A stretch of DNA of 64,000 nt from Leuconostoc pseudomesenteroides KCTC 3652 (GTDB taxonomy: Bacteria; Bacillota; Bacilli; Lactobacillales; Lactobacillaceae): assembly GCF_014634745.1 (NCBI RefSeq), contig NZ_BMBP01000006.1, positions 1-64,000 of the forward strand, written 5' to 3'. Both the position numbers and the translations under genes were made by a program. The first letter of the stretch is position 1. Each line of letters begins with the position of its first letter. Positions 1-8,711 of this stretch are shown here, piece after piece. The notes beneath the pieces were generated by a model, which had not been told where the DNA came from, made no database searches, and saw only the letters and a list, made by a program, of their open reading frames with translations.

Positions 1-2403
1 CATCAGCTTCAACATCAGTGAGTGACAGCACATCGGCATCAACGTCATTAAGTGACAGCACATCAACATCAGTAAGCGACAGTGCATCGACATCAACATC
101 ATTAAGTGATAGTACATCAGCTTCAACATCAGTAAGTGACAGTACATCAACGTCAACATCGTTGAGTGGTAGTACATCAGCTTCAACATCAGTGAGTGAC
201 AGCACATCGGCATCAACGTCATTAAGTGACAGCACATCAACATCAGTAAGCGACAGTGCATCGACATCAACATCATTAAGTGATAGTACATCCAACATCA
301 GTAAGTGACAGTACATCGACATCAACATCGTTGAGTGGTAGTACATCAGCTTCAACATCAGTAAGTGATAGCGCATCAACGTCAACATCGTTGAGCGATA
401 GCACATCAACATCAGTAAGCGACAGCACATCAACATCATTAAGTGATAGTACATCAGCATCAACGTCATTGAGTGATAGTGCATCAACATCAACATCAGT
501 AAGCGACAGTGCATCGACGTCAACATCAATAAGTGATAGCACATCAACGTCAACATCAATAAGTGATAGTGCGTCGACTTCAACATCATTGAGTGGTAGC
601 ACATCAGCTTCAACATCGTTGAGTGATAGTGCATCAATGTCAACATCATTAAGTGACAGCGCGTCGACTTCAACATCATTGAGTGATAGTACATCAGCTT
701 CAACGTCATTGAGTGATAGTGCATCAACGTCAACGTCATTGAGTGATAGTGCATCAACGTCAACATCAGTAAGTGACAGTACTTCGGCATCAACATCAGT
801 AAGTGATAGTGCATCGACATCAATATCAGTAAGCGACAGTACATCAACGTCAACATCGTTGAGTGATAGCACATCAACGTCAACATCAGTAAGTGACAGT
901 ACATCGACGTCAACATCATTGAGTAACTCGACATCAAGTGAATCAGCAAGTTTGAGCAATTCAACATCATTGAGTGAATCAATCTCAAACATCGACTCCA
1001 CGTCAAAGAGTGAGTTAATCTCGAACAGTGATTCCACGTCAAAGAGCGACTCAATCTCAAACAGTGATTCCACGTCAGTAAGTGACAGTACATCAACATC
1101 AACATCGTTGAGCGATAGCACATCGACATCAACATCAGTAAGCGACAGTACATCAACGTCAACATCAGTAAGCGACAGTACATCAACATCAACGTCAGTA
1201 AGTGATAGTACGTCAACGTCATTGAGTGATAGCACATCAACGTCAGTAAGTGACAGTACATCAATATCAACATCATTAAGTGATAGTACATCAATATCAA
1301 CATCATTAAGTGATAGCGCATCAGCTTCAACATCGGTAAGTGAAAACATTATCATGTCAACTGCCGTTGACCAACCTGAATATGTGGTAGTTGGTAACAT
1401 CGTGCCAGAAGATGAAAAGGGCAACCCAGTGGAGCCAGAGATACCCTACGGACCAGTTAAGCCAGGGACAACAGTTGACACACCATATGGTGATGTTGAA
1501 GTACCAGCCAATGGTGGTGATATCATTATTCAAGTTAAGGTAGCCGTTGATCAACCTGAATATGTGTTAGTGGGTAATATTGTGCCAGAAGATGAAAATG
1601 GTAACTCAGTTGGACCAAAAATTCCATATGGTCCACTCGAACCAAATCCCGCAATTATAACACCCCATGGACCAGAAACACCTGGAATTGTCATCAATAC
1701 ACCCTATGGTCCAGTTGAAGTGCCAGTTAATGGCGGTGATATTATTATCACAGTTGCTACCGAAGTTCCCGGTATTGCTGTTTATGAAAAGACAGCTGTT
1801 GACCAACCTGAATACGTGGTAGTTGGCAACATCGTGCCTCAAGATGAGAATGGCAACCCAGTGGGACCAGAGATACCATACGGACCAGTCGCGCCAGGAA
1901 CCACGATTGACACCCCATATGGCGATGTTGAAGTACCAGCTAACGGTGGTGATATCATTATCCAAGTCAAGGCAGCTGTTGACCAACCTGAATATGTAGT
2001 AGTTGGTAACATCGTGCCAGAAGACGAAAATGGCAACCCAGTGGGACCAGAGATACCATACGGACCAGTCACACCAGGAACCACGATTAACACCCCATAC
2101 GGTTCGGTAATTGTACCGGATGCAGGTGGTGATGTTGTCATTGTTGTCAAGGTAGAAACAAATAAAAAATCTCCAATTAGCGACATCAAGGGTAACCCAA
2201 CAACGACACAAGAGGTTGTGCTACCCGTTGCTAGCTCTAATAACGATGGTCAACCAGTCAATATCGATCATAGTGAAAACACAGACAAGCAGTTACCAAA
2301 AACGAGTGCGTCACAAAATAATGACCATGTTGTAATAAGTGGTTTGATTTTGACAACTTTGTTAGGGTTGCTAGCATTATTGAAAAGAAAAAATAACAAC
2401 TAA
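1..2403 (+). CDS. Serine-rich-repeat cell-wall adhesin, 3' part, with an interrupted frame
   Basis: C-terminal part of a surface adhesin whose start lies left of the window. Codons from base 3 encode an S-x-S-x array (units such as [11 protein letters not shown]). The array changes frame near base 293: the first frame stops at 306-308 and the rest continues in another frame to 2403. About 345 residues of Ser-rich repeat follow, then four [13 protein letters not shown] units, a spacer, the sorting signal LPKTS, a hydrophobic segment ([18 protein letters not shown]) and a KRKNNN tail. Proteins of this family are heavily O-glycosylated, exported by the accessory Sec system and used for adhesion; those accessory genes are not in the window. 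The downstream frame has no convincing ribosome binding site of its own. It is therefore either a disrupted gene, a phase-variable gene or an assembly error in repeats. Confidence 0.85.
3..1344 (+). repeat. Serine-rich repeat array (imperfect 18- and 30-bp units)
   Basis: Tandem imperfect copies of a unit close to TCAACATCAGTAAGTGACAG, encoding S-T-S-x-S-D-S-(T/A)-S. Bases 1-118 and 175-292 are identical over 118 bp, a 174-bp tandem duplication. Between about 925 and 1075 the units are degenerate ([25 protein letters not shown]), which separates two more homogeneous blocks. Such arrays expand and contract readily and are hard to assemble. Confidence 0.9.
1363..2154 (+). repeat. Four copies of a 60-residue [15 protein letters not shown] domain repeat
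   Basis: Units begin at 1363, 1543, 1795 and 1975. Spacings are 180, 252 and 180 bp, so units 1, 3 and 4 are 60 residues and unit 2 is 84. Each unit reads [15 protein letters not shown], then an acidic segment, then [18 protein letters not shown] and GGDIIIQVK. The extra 24 residues in unit 2 lie around [20 protein letters not shown] do not recognise the domain by name; it sits between the Ser-rich stalk and the wall anchor, where MucBP-like or spacer domains are usual. Confidence 0.85.
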
Positions 2404-2420
2404 CCTAGCGAATTAGTTGA

Positions 2421-2460
2421 AAAAACAGATTTAGTTAATCCTAACTAAACCTGTTTTTTT
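2421..2460 (+). terminator. Rho-independent terminator of the adhesin gene
   Basis: AAAACAGATTTAGTTA pairs with TAACTAAACCTGTTTT (one mismatch) around a 4-nt loop and is followed by a T run. It lies 18 bp after the stop codon. Confidence 0.9.
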
Positions 2461-2461
2461 T

Positions 2462-2883
2462 GTAATTTATAATAAGTTGAGAATATTTTTAAAAACGAAC
2501 AATTCTAAAAAATAGTAGGAAATTATTCAAAAATAAAAAAATTTTTTTTAATTACAATGTGAATAAATGTACAAAGCCGATTTAATAGCGATTCTGTTTT
2601 TTAAATGTCAATATGTGGGTGTCCCAATTGTTTATTAGCCAAATAATATAATGATAATGAAATGCTTAATAAACTAGATTTCATCACTACTATTCTTATA
2701 AATATTAGGAAATGAACATTAGTGTGCAAGCACTTTGTGAAAAAAATACAATGTCATGACTAGCTTTTGAGGAACAGCAGTGCGTTGTATTGCGAACAAA
2801 TGTTTGTGAAGACGATTATTGTCATTGTACGCTCAAAAAAGGTCAACTATGCTAGGTGAATAGTGACATTGGAGGAAAAAATA
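2462..2883 (+). promoter_or_regulatory. AT-rich intergenic region with the deo operon promoter region
   Basis: No gene seen. A palindrome GTGCAAGCAC (2724-2733) lies upstream of a TACAAT -10-like hexamer (2747-2752). Further down is TGTTTGTGAAGA (2801-2812), also part of an imperfect palindrome ACAAA-TG-TTTGT. The same 12-mer recurs upstream of the gene at 13597. The SD GGAGG at about 2871-2875 fixes the deoP start at ATG 2884, not the upstream in-frame GTG. Confidence 0.5.
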
Positions 2884-4236
2884 ATGACAATATTTAAAAC
2901 AAAAGCAGTTGTTCAGGCAGATGGCTACCTGAATAAAACACCCCCTTTTCAGTTTATTTTACTATCACTCATGTTTCCATTATGGGGGGCTGCAGCCAGT
3001 TTGAACGATATTTTAATTACGCAATTTAAAGCAGTGTTTACGCTGTCAAATGTTGCCAGCGCATTTGTACAAAGTGCATTTTACTTGGGCTATTTTGTAT
3101 TGGCTATTCCAGCCAGTCGCGTGATTCAAAGGACGAGTTATAAAGTTTCAATTTTAATTGGGCTCGGACTGTATATGGTTGGGTCGCTATTATTCTTTCC
3201 AGCCAGTCAAATGGGCACATATAGCGTATTTTTGATTGCAATATTTGTTTTGGCAACAGGATTAAGTTTTTTGGAAACTAGTGCCAATACTTATTCTAGC
3301 TTGTTAGGTCCTAAGCAACATGCCACTCTGAGACTCAATATCTCGCAAACATTTTATCCTGTGGGATCGATTTTAGGTATTATATTGGGAAAATATCTTA
3401 TTTTTGGCAATGGGAAAAGCTTGGCGCAACAGATGGCAGGAATGAACGCCAGCGAAAAGCTCTCATTTGGCCACAAAGCCTTGGCACACACATTGTTGCC
3501 TTATCAATTCTTACTTGTGGTGTTGGGGGTCGCTTTTATTATCTTGATCTTGACGCAATATCCAAAGAAAAAACACCAGCCGTTAACTGCCGGACACCCA
3601 AATGCCAAACTCTTTGACACACTCAAGTATTTATGGCAAAACAAACCTTTTACAAAAGGCATTCTGGTTGAATTTTTCTATGTTGGTATGCAAACAGCAG
3701 TTTGGAGCTTTACGATTCGGCTTGCTTTGACGTTGAATAGTCATTTTAATGAACGATATGCTAGTAATTTTATGATTTATGCCTATGTTGCTTTCTTTGT
3801 CGGTAAATTTATTGCCAACTTGTTAATCCCAAAATTTGGTGCAGGTCATGTTCTTCTGTCGTACGGTGTGATGGGTATTGTGGCATTGCTCTACGTCACA
3901 TTGGCACATGATGTTTCAGCATTATATGCCTTAGTGTTAGTGAGTGGGTTGTTTGGACCGGGTTGGGCAACCATTTATTCGGAAACGATTAAGACGGTTC
4001 AGGTGCCAGCTCATCGTGAGACAGCCGGTGCTATTTTGGTTATGAGTATTGTTGGTGGCGCGATTTTGCCACTGATACAAGGTGCTGTCGCTGATATGAC
4101 GGATATGTCTACAAGTTTCAGTATTGATTTAATCGCTTTTGCCGTTGTCGCTTGGTTTGCCAAGACAATGGTGCGGCAAGAAAGAGAGGCACAACAGCAT
4201 GACACAAAGAATCAATTTGCCGGAGAAATTATTTGA
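2884..4236 (+). CDS. deoP: FucP-family sugar:H+ symporter, DeoP-like
   Basis: 450-residue major facilitator protein of the fucose permease (FHS) family: long hydrophobic helices starting with FQFILLSLMFPLWGAAASLND, a mid-protein polar loop (PKKKHQPLTAGHPNAKLFD) and 12 probable helices. The FHS family includes L-fucose permease FucP and Salmonella DeoP, the 2-deoxyribose permease. The neighbours (DUF4432 epimerase-like protein, PfkB sugar kinase, deoB, deoD) reproduce the Salmonella deoKPX set, so 2-deoxy-D-ribose or a related pentose or nucleoside sugar is the likely substrate. That is inference from context; fucose or ribose cannot be excluded. It overlaps the next gene by 38 bp, implying coupled translation. 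Confidence 0.75.
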   Translation: MTIFKTKAVVQADGYLNKTPPFQFILLSLMFPLWGAAASLNDILITQFKAVFTLSNVASAFVQSAFYLGYFVLAIPASRVIQRTSYKVSILIGLGLYMVGSLLFFPASQMGTYSVFLIAIFVLATGLSFLETSANTYSSLLGPKQHATLRLNISQTFYPVGSILGIILGKYLIFGNGKSLAQQMAGMNASEKLSFGHKALAHTLLPYQFLLVVLGVAFIILILTQYPKKKHQPLTAGHPNAKLFDTLKYLWQNKPFTKGILVEFFYVGMQTAVWSFTIRLALTLNSHFNERYASNFMIYAYVAFFVGKFIANLLIPKFGAGHVLLSYGVMGIVALLYVTLAHDVSALYALVLVSGLFGPGWATIYSETIKTVQVPAHRETAGAILVMSIVGGAILPLIQGAVADMTDMSTSFSIDLIAFAVVAWFAKTMVRQEREAQQHDTKNQFAGEII

Positions 4237-5218
4237 CCAAGAACCTTATAACATTTATCAAGATGAGCATTTTACGGTGACGACCATGCAATATGATACA
4301 GGCGTTGCTGGTTTGAAAATAAGTAATAATCGTGGCTACATTGTGATACTACCTTTTCAAGGTTTCATGATTTGGGATGCCGTTTTTGATCAATTATCTC
4401 TGAAAATGGCATCGGCATTTGATAAACCTTATTTAGGAACGCAGGTGACTGATACGTATGGTATGTTTCAATTTACATCCGGCGTTTTAGCCAGCGGTAC
4501 GCCTAGTGAGACAGATCAGCACCCATTACATGGTGAATATCCGATGACCAAGCTTGACCATATTTATTTAGAATTTGACCAAGATAATATCATAATTGGC
4601 GGCGAGTATGAGTATGTAAAAGGATTTGGATATCATTATCGAACCCATAATACTGCTATCATGCACGCAGCTTCAGCATTGATAGATATTGGATTAAAAG
4701 TGACTAATCTCAGCAACTATCAAACTATGCCGTTGCAATATTTGAATCATCTCAATTATTGCTATGTTAATGGCGCCACGATGTCAGCTAACGTACCAGA
4801 GAATGCACTGAAATTAAGACGATCAATTCCAGCCCATGTCAAGCCGACAGCCAACTGGCGGGCATTTAACAGAGAACTGCAAGCAAGTGGTGATGTCATT
4901 GAGGTGCTAGATGATGGTAGTCGTTTTGATCCAGAAATTGTCTACATGTCAACAGATTTGCGTCCGTTAGTTGACCGAGCTGTTTTTAAAATGTCACTAC
5001 CAAATGGACCGACATGTGTTACGTCATTTAACACAAAAGAATTACCGTTTGTTACGAGATGGTTGTTACACAATCCTGATCAACAAGTAGCGGCATTTGC
5101 CATTCCAGGTACGAGTCACCCAGATGGGCATAACGCTGCTAGTCAGGCAGGCACTTTAATTCACCTTGCGCCTGGTAAAACACAGTCATTTACGGTTACG
5201 ACTGGAATTGGAGAATAA
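4199..5218 (+). CDS. deoX: Aldose-1-epimerase-like protein (DUF4432, DeoX-like)
   Basis: 339-residue soluble protein resembling the DUF4432 branch of galactose-mutarotase-like beta-sandwich proteins. Visible features are the YIVILPFQGFMIWDAVFD region, the histidine-bearing DQHPLHGEYP segment and the HLNYCYVNGA strand. In Salmonella the corresponding deoX gene sits in the deoxyribose operon; its biochemical role there is not firmly known, and mutarotation of the free sugar is the usual guess. The start at 4199 lies inside the end of deoP (38-bp overlap), preceded by AAGAAAGAGAGG. The ATG of deoK follows 1 bp after its stop. Confidence 0.7.
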   Translation: MTQRINLPEKLFDQEPYNIYQDEHFTVTTMQYDTGVAGLKISNNRGYIVILPFQGFMIWDAVFDQLSLKMASAFDKPYLGTQVTDTYGMFQFTSGVLASGTPSETDQHPLHGEYPMTKLDHIYLEFDQDNIIIGGEYEYVKGFGYHYRTHNTAIMHAASALIDIGLKVTNLSNYQTMPLQYLNHLNYCYVNGATMSANVPENALKLRRSIPAHVKPTANWRAFNRELQASGDVIEVLDDGSRFDPEIVYMSTDLRPLVDRAVFKMSLPNGPTCVTSFNTKELPFVTRWLLHNPDQQVAAFAIPGTSHPDGHNAASQAGTLIHLAPGKTQSFTVTTGIGE

Positions 5219-5219
5219 T

Positions 5220-6146
5220 ATGATAAAAGATATTGATGTATTAGTCATTGGATCAAACGTAATGGATTTAATCAGTTATGTTGATCGTTTACCTCATAAA
5301 GGCGAGACAGTTGAAGCACCAAGCTTTGAAATGGGATTTGGCGGAAAAGGTGCTAACCAAGCAGTAGCTGCCAGTCGATTAGGCGCTCAGGTCGCAATGC
5401 TAACGTGTGTTGGCAACGATAATTTTGGTGTAGAAACACGCGCCAATTTCGTGGCGAATCATATTGACATCAGTGGTGTATTAACAGGGCATCAGAGCAA
5501 CGGCGTGGCGCCAATTTTTGTTGAAAGTAATGGTGACAACCGTATCTTGGTTGTGCAGGGTGCAAACACTGAACTCACACCAGAAGTATTGTTGGATAAA
5601 ATCGACTTGATAAAACGGGCAAAGGTTATTGTGTTGCAACAAGAGGTGCCCATGCCAACTAATATTAAGGCCATTCATTTGGCTAAAAAATATAATATTC
5701 CGATTATATATAACCCTGCACCGGCTCATAAATTACCGTTGGATGTTTTACCAGCTGTGGATTACCTAATACCTAATGAATCTGAATTAACTGCCATTAC
5801 CAAAATGCCAGTGTCAACAGTTCAGGAAACCAAAGCTGCTGCGCGACGATTGTTGTCATTTGGCGTGGCAAATGTCATTGTGACAATGGGCGACCGTGGC
5901 GCACTTTGGATAACTGCAGGTCAAGAAGCAACATTAGTTGATGGTCAAGATGTCAATGCCATTGATACCACTGGTGCAGGTGATGCGTTTGTCGGGGCAT
6001 TTGCACATTATTTTGCTCGAGGCGAGTCACTTGAAACTGCGATTATTCAAGCCAATGCTTATGCTGCATTGTCGGTTATGACACGTGGTACGCAAAAATC
6101 TTATCCCAGCGTCAGTCATCACATGACAAAGGAGGTGCACGCATGA
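5220..6146 (+). CDS. deoK: PfkB-family pentose kinase, probable deoxyribokinase/ribokinase
   Basis: 308 residues. Phosphorylates a pentose at O5 with ATP. The N-terminal PfkB signature [15 protein letters not shown] (substrate-binding glycines) and the C-terminal [13 protein letters not shown] motif with the catalytic Asp are intact. It starts at ATG 5220 behind TTGGAG. A second, clearly ribose-operon-linked RbsK lies at 34443. That, with the deoP/deoX neighbours, argues that this copy is the deoxyribokinase; ribokinase remains possible because the two activities differ by few residues. Its stop overlaps the deoB start (ATGA). Confidence 0.75.
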   Translation: MIKDIDVLVIGSNVMDLISYVDRLPHKGETVEAPSFEMGFGGKGANQAVAASRLGAQVAMLTCVGNDNFGVETRANFVANHIDISGVLTGHQSNGVAPIFVESNGDNRILVVQGANTELTPEVLLDKIDLIKRAKVIVLQQEVPMPTNIKAIHLAKKYNIPIIYNPAPAHKLPLDVLPAVDYLIPNESELTAITKMPVSTVQETKAAARRLLSFGVANVIVTMGDRGALWITAGQEATLVDGQDVNAIDTTGAGDAFVGAFAHYFARGESLETAIIQANAYAALSVMTRGTQKSYPSVSHHMTKEVHA

Positions 6147-7333
6147 AGTCTTTCAAACGAATTATGGTCATTGTTTTAGACTCAGTTGGTGCTGGTGCAG
6201 CGCCTGATGCAGCTAGCTTTAATGATGTTGGTTCTGATACGATTGGGCATGTTGCGCATGTGTATCATGGTCGGCTTCATTTGCCCAATTTACAAGCAAT
6301 GGGATTGGCAAATTTGCATCATGGTGGTCTTGAGGGTGTTAGCGTCGAAAGTCAACCCATTGGTGATTTTGGTACTATGCAAGAAGTATCCGCTGGCAAA
6401 GATAGTATGGATGGTCACTGGGAAATGATGGGTTTGCCTGTTATGCAAGCTTTAGCGACATTTCCGAATGGGTTTCCCGATGAGCTGATCAACAAAATCT
6501 CTGAATTTGCAAATCGAAAAATTTTGTTGAATCGCCCTTATTCGGGGACAGAAGCGCTCAAGGATTATGGCGAAGAACAGATGGTGACTGGGGGACTGAT
6601 TGTTTACACATCTGGAGACTCGGTGTTACAAATTGCAGCGCATGAAAACGTTGTGCCGGTAGCTGAGCTGTACCGAATTTGTGAATATGTACGTACTTTA
6701 GTAAATCAGCCGCCATATCAAATCGGGCGTGTAATCGCTAGACCGTTTGTGGGTCATGATGCAGGTGATTTTAAACGGACTGCCAATCGTCGTGATTTTT
6801 CTCTTAAACCCACTGGGGAAACGGTATTAACAAAGTTACAAAAAATGAGTGTACCTGTGGTTGGCATTGGTAAAGTTCAGGATATTTTTTCCGGTGAGGG
6901 AATTGATACGGCTTATCATAATGAAAGCAATGACAATGGCATGGTTCATTTGCAGCATGTGATGGACACGACACCTAATGGTTTTGTGTTTACTAATTTA
7001 GTCGATTTTGATGCTATGTACGGGCATCGCAGAGATCCGATTGGTTTTGGACATGCTTTGATGGCATTTGATCAAGAACTTGGTGATGTGTTAGGCAAGA
7101 TGAATCAGGACGATCTTATTATGGTTACAGCTGATCATGGCAACGATCCAACTTTTCAGGGTACTGATCATACACGTGAGGTCGTACCCTTATTGAGCTA
7201 TTCACCAAGACTGACTCAATGCGGACAGACGTTAGGCAGACGCCGAACATTTGCTGATCTTGGGGCAACGGTTTTGGAAAATTTCGGTGGGCAACTAGAT
7301 AATGGGACAAGTTTTTTAGGAGAATTACAATGA
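6143..7333 (+). CDS. deoB: Phosphopentomutase
   Basis: 396 residues, normal length. Interconverts (deoxy)ribose-1-P and (deoxy)ribose-5-P. Alkaline-phosphatase-superfamily metal motifs are present: [12 protein letters not shown] near the N-terminus, the [13 protein letters not shown] region, [18 protein letters not shown] near the C-terminus. The segment that carries the phosphorylated threonine in characterised enzymes (KDT in GKDTxxGHWE) reads [10 protein letters not shown] here, so Ser replaces Thr at that position. SD AAAGGAGG; 4-bp overlaps with deoK and deoD show a tight operon. Confidence 0.93.
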   Translation: MKSFKRIMVIVLDSVGAGAAPDAASFNDVGSDTIGHVAHVYHGRLHLPNLQAMGLANLHHGGLEGVSVESQPIGDFGTMQEVSAGKDSMDGHWEMMGLPVMQALATFPNGFPDELINKISEFANRKILLNRPYSGTEALKDYGEEQMVTGGLIVYTSGDSVLQIAAHENVVPVAELYRICEYVRTLVNQPPYQIGRVIARPFVGHDAGDFKRTANRRDFSLKPTGETVLTKLQKMSVPVVGIGKVQDIFSGEGIDTAYHNESNDNGMVHLQHVMDTTPNGFVFTNLVDFDAMYGHRRDPIGFGHALMAFDQELGDVLGKMNQDDLIMVTADHGNDPTFQGTDHTREVVPLLSYSPRLTQCGQTLGRRRTFADLGATVLENFGGQLDNGTSFLGELQ

Positions 7334-8037
7334 GTACACATATTGATGCAAAACAAGGTGACATTGCAGAAGTCGTCTTGTTGCCGGGCGATCCCTTACG
7401 GGCAAAGTTTATCGCTGAAAATTTTTTGGCAAATGTCACCCAATACAACACGGTTCGTAACATGTTTGGATATACAGGTACTTATCAAGGCGTGCGGGTT
7501 AGCGTGCAAGGTTCTGGCATGGGTATTCCGTCATTGTCAATTTATGCCACAGAGCTAATTCAAGATTTTGGGGTCAAAAAAATAATTCGTGTCGGTACAG
7601 CTGGCGGATTGTTACCTGAGCTAGAAATTGGGGATGTCTTGTTAGCAGAAGGGGCGTCAACAGATTCCAATGTCTTACAAGCAACCTTTGGACAGGCAAT
7701 CTCTTTTGCACCTTTAGCTAGTTTTGAGTTGTTGTGTCAGGCACATCAATCTGCTAAACAACTTGATATTCCTGTGCGCGTTGGTAATATTTTTGCTGCT
7801 GATCGTTTTTATAATGATGAAATTGATAATCATAAATTGGCGCAGTATGGTGTTATGGCTGTCGAAATGGAGTCAGCTGGTTTATTCTTGATTGGCGCTA
7901 AATATCATGTTCAAACACTCAGTATTTTGACAGTGAGTGACAATTTAGTGACTCAAAAATACGCTGATGCTAAAATGCGCGAGACTGCATTTCAGGATAT
8001 GATGCGTTTGGCTCTTGCAACAGCTGTTGTAGTTTAA
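7330..8037 (+). CDS. deoD: Purine-nucleoside phosphorylase, DeoD (hexameric) type
   Basis: 235 residues. Phosphorolysis of purine (deoxy)nucleosides to base and (deoxy)ribose-1-P, the substrate of the adjacent DeoB. Motifs of the trimeric/hexameric PNP family: [15 protein letters not shown] (phosphate loop), [16 protein letters not shown], the EMESAGLF nucleoside-binding segment and TVSDNL with the catalytic Asp. The downstream [10 protein letters not shown] carries the conserved Arg. Last gene of the operon. Confidence 0.95.
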   Translation: MSTHIDAKQGDIAEVVLLPGDPLRAKFIAENFLANVTQYNTVRNMFGYTGTYQGVRVSVQGSGMGIPSLSIYATELIQDFGVKKIIRVGTAGGLLPELEIGDVLLAEGASTDSNVLQATFGQAISFAPLASFELLCQAHQSAKQLDIPVRVGNIFAADRFYNDEIDNHKLAQYGVMAVEMESAGLFLIGAKYHVQTLSILTVSDNLVTQKYADAKMRETAFQDMMRLALATAVVV

Positions 8038-8052
8038 TTTTGCTACTAAAAT

Positions 8053-8083
8053 AGTGATGCATTTGTTGACAAATGTCATCACT
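8053..8083 (-). terminator. Stem-loop between convergent deoD and tetR-type genes
   Basis: AGTGATG-CATTTGT pairs with ACAAATG-T-CATCACT (one bulge). The tail is weakly T-rich only in the minus direction, so it probably serves the minus-strand regulator and possibly both genes. Confidence 0.55.
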
Positions 8084-8085
8084 TA

Positions 8086-8616
8086 TCAATTGAGTGCAAT
8101 CAGTGTGCTAAATATCTTTTTGTTTGTTTCATTTAATGTTGCTTCAGTTATCCGCCCATTACTTTTGAACCAAGTGATATAGGATTTGATTAACCCAGAA
8201 GAAATATAGACATTAACGAGATATTTCTGCTGTTCATTTTGTATATTAAGTGAATCATTTAGTGACACTAATAATAATTCTTCCAATCGCTGCACTAATT
8301 TGTAGTGCGCATTATTCAAACAAAGTTGACGGAATCCAACAAAGTTGCTTTTTAAAATACGATCAACAGTCTCGACTAAAGACTGGGGTGTGTTGTGGGA
8401 ATGATTCAAGTTATTGACCACAGTTTCGTATATTTCATATTGGTATTCATCAAAAATGTCTGAAATTTTGCTGTAATGAATATAAAAAGTTCTACGACTT
8501 ATGGCTGCATTTTGACATAAATCGACAACGCTAATCTTATCTAACGTCTGATTTTCTAATAAATCGAACAGGCTCTGCCGTAATGCTGTTTTTGTTTGTA
8601 AAACGCGTTTATCCAT
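8086..8616 (-). CDS. TetR/AcrR-family transcriptional regulator
   Basis: 176 residues. The N-terminal helix-turn-helix is recognisable: KISVVDLCQNAAISRRTFYIHYSKISDIF, the TetR pattern with TFYxHY. The C-terminal half resembles TetR_C_8-type regulators common in lactobacilli. It is divergent from the membrane-protein gene at 8712, and a 13-bp palindrome lies between them, so it most likely represses that gene and itself. The ligand is unknown. Confidence 0.85.
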   Translation of the reverse strand: MDKRVLQTKTALRQSLFDLLENQTLDKISVVDLCQNAAISRRTFYIHYSKISDIFDEYQYEIYETVVNNLNHSHNTPQSLVETVDRILKSNFVGFRQLCLNNAHYKLVQRLEELLLVSLNDSLNIQNEQQKYLVNVYISSGLIKSYITWFKSNGRITEATLNETNKKIFSTLIALN

Positions 8617-8656
8617 TTTTAATACACACTTTCTGATTATTTGTTGCTAAAGTCCT

Positions 8657-8688
8657 TTAATTAAAGTATATGATACTACACATATAAT
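8657..8688 (+). promoter_or_regulatory. Promoter of the 8712 gene with a TetR-type operator
   Basis: TATAAT -10 at 8683-8688. The palindrome AGTAT-ATG-ATACT (8665-8677) occupies the spacer between -10 and a weak -35. This is typical of a repressor site; assignment to the adjacent TetR protein is inference. Confidence 0.6.
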
Positions 8689-8711
8689 AAAAATAAAGGA
8701 AGTGTTTTGTC

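Noticed and set aside
276-1424. Minus-strand open frame of 382 codons rich in DVDVLSL
   Set aside because: Mirror of the serine-rich repeat codons; no SD or promoter, composition is exactly the antisense of the array.
1606-2211. Minus-strand frame of 201 codons across the C-terminal repeats
   Set aside because: Antisense of a repetitive coding region; it repeats with the same period and has no start signals.
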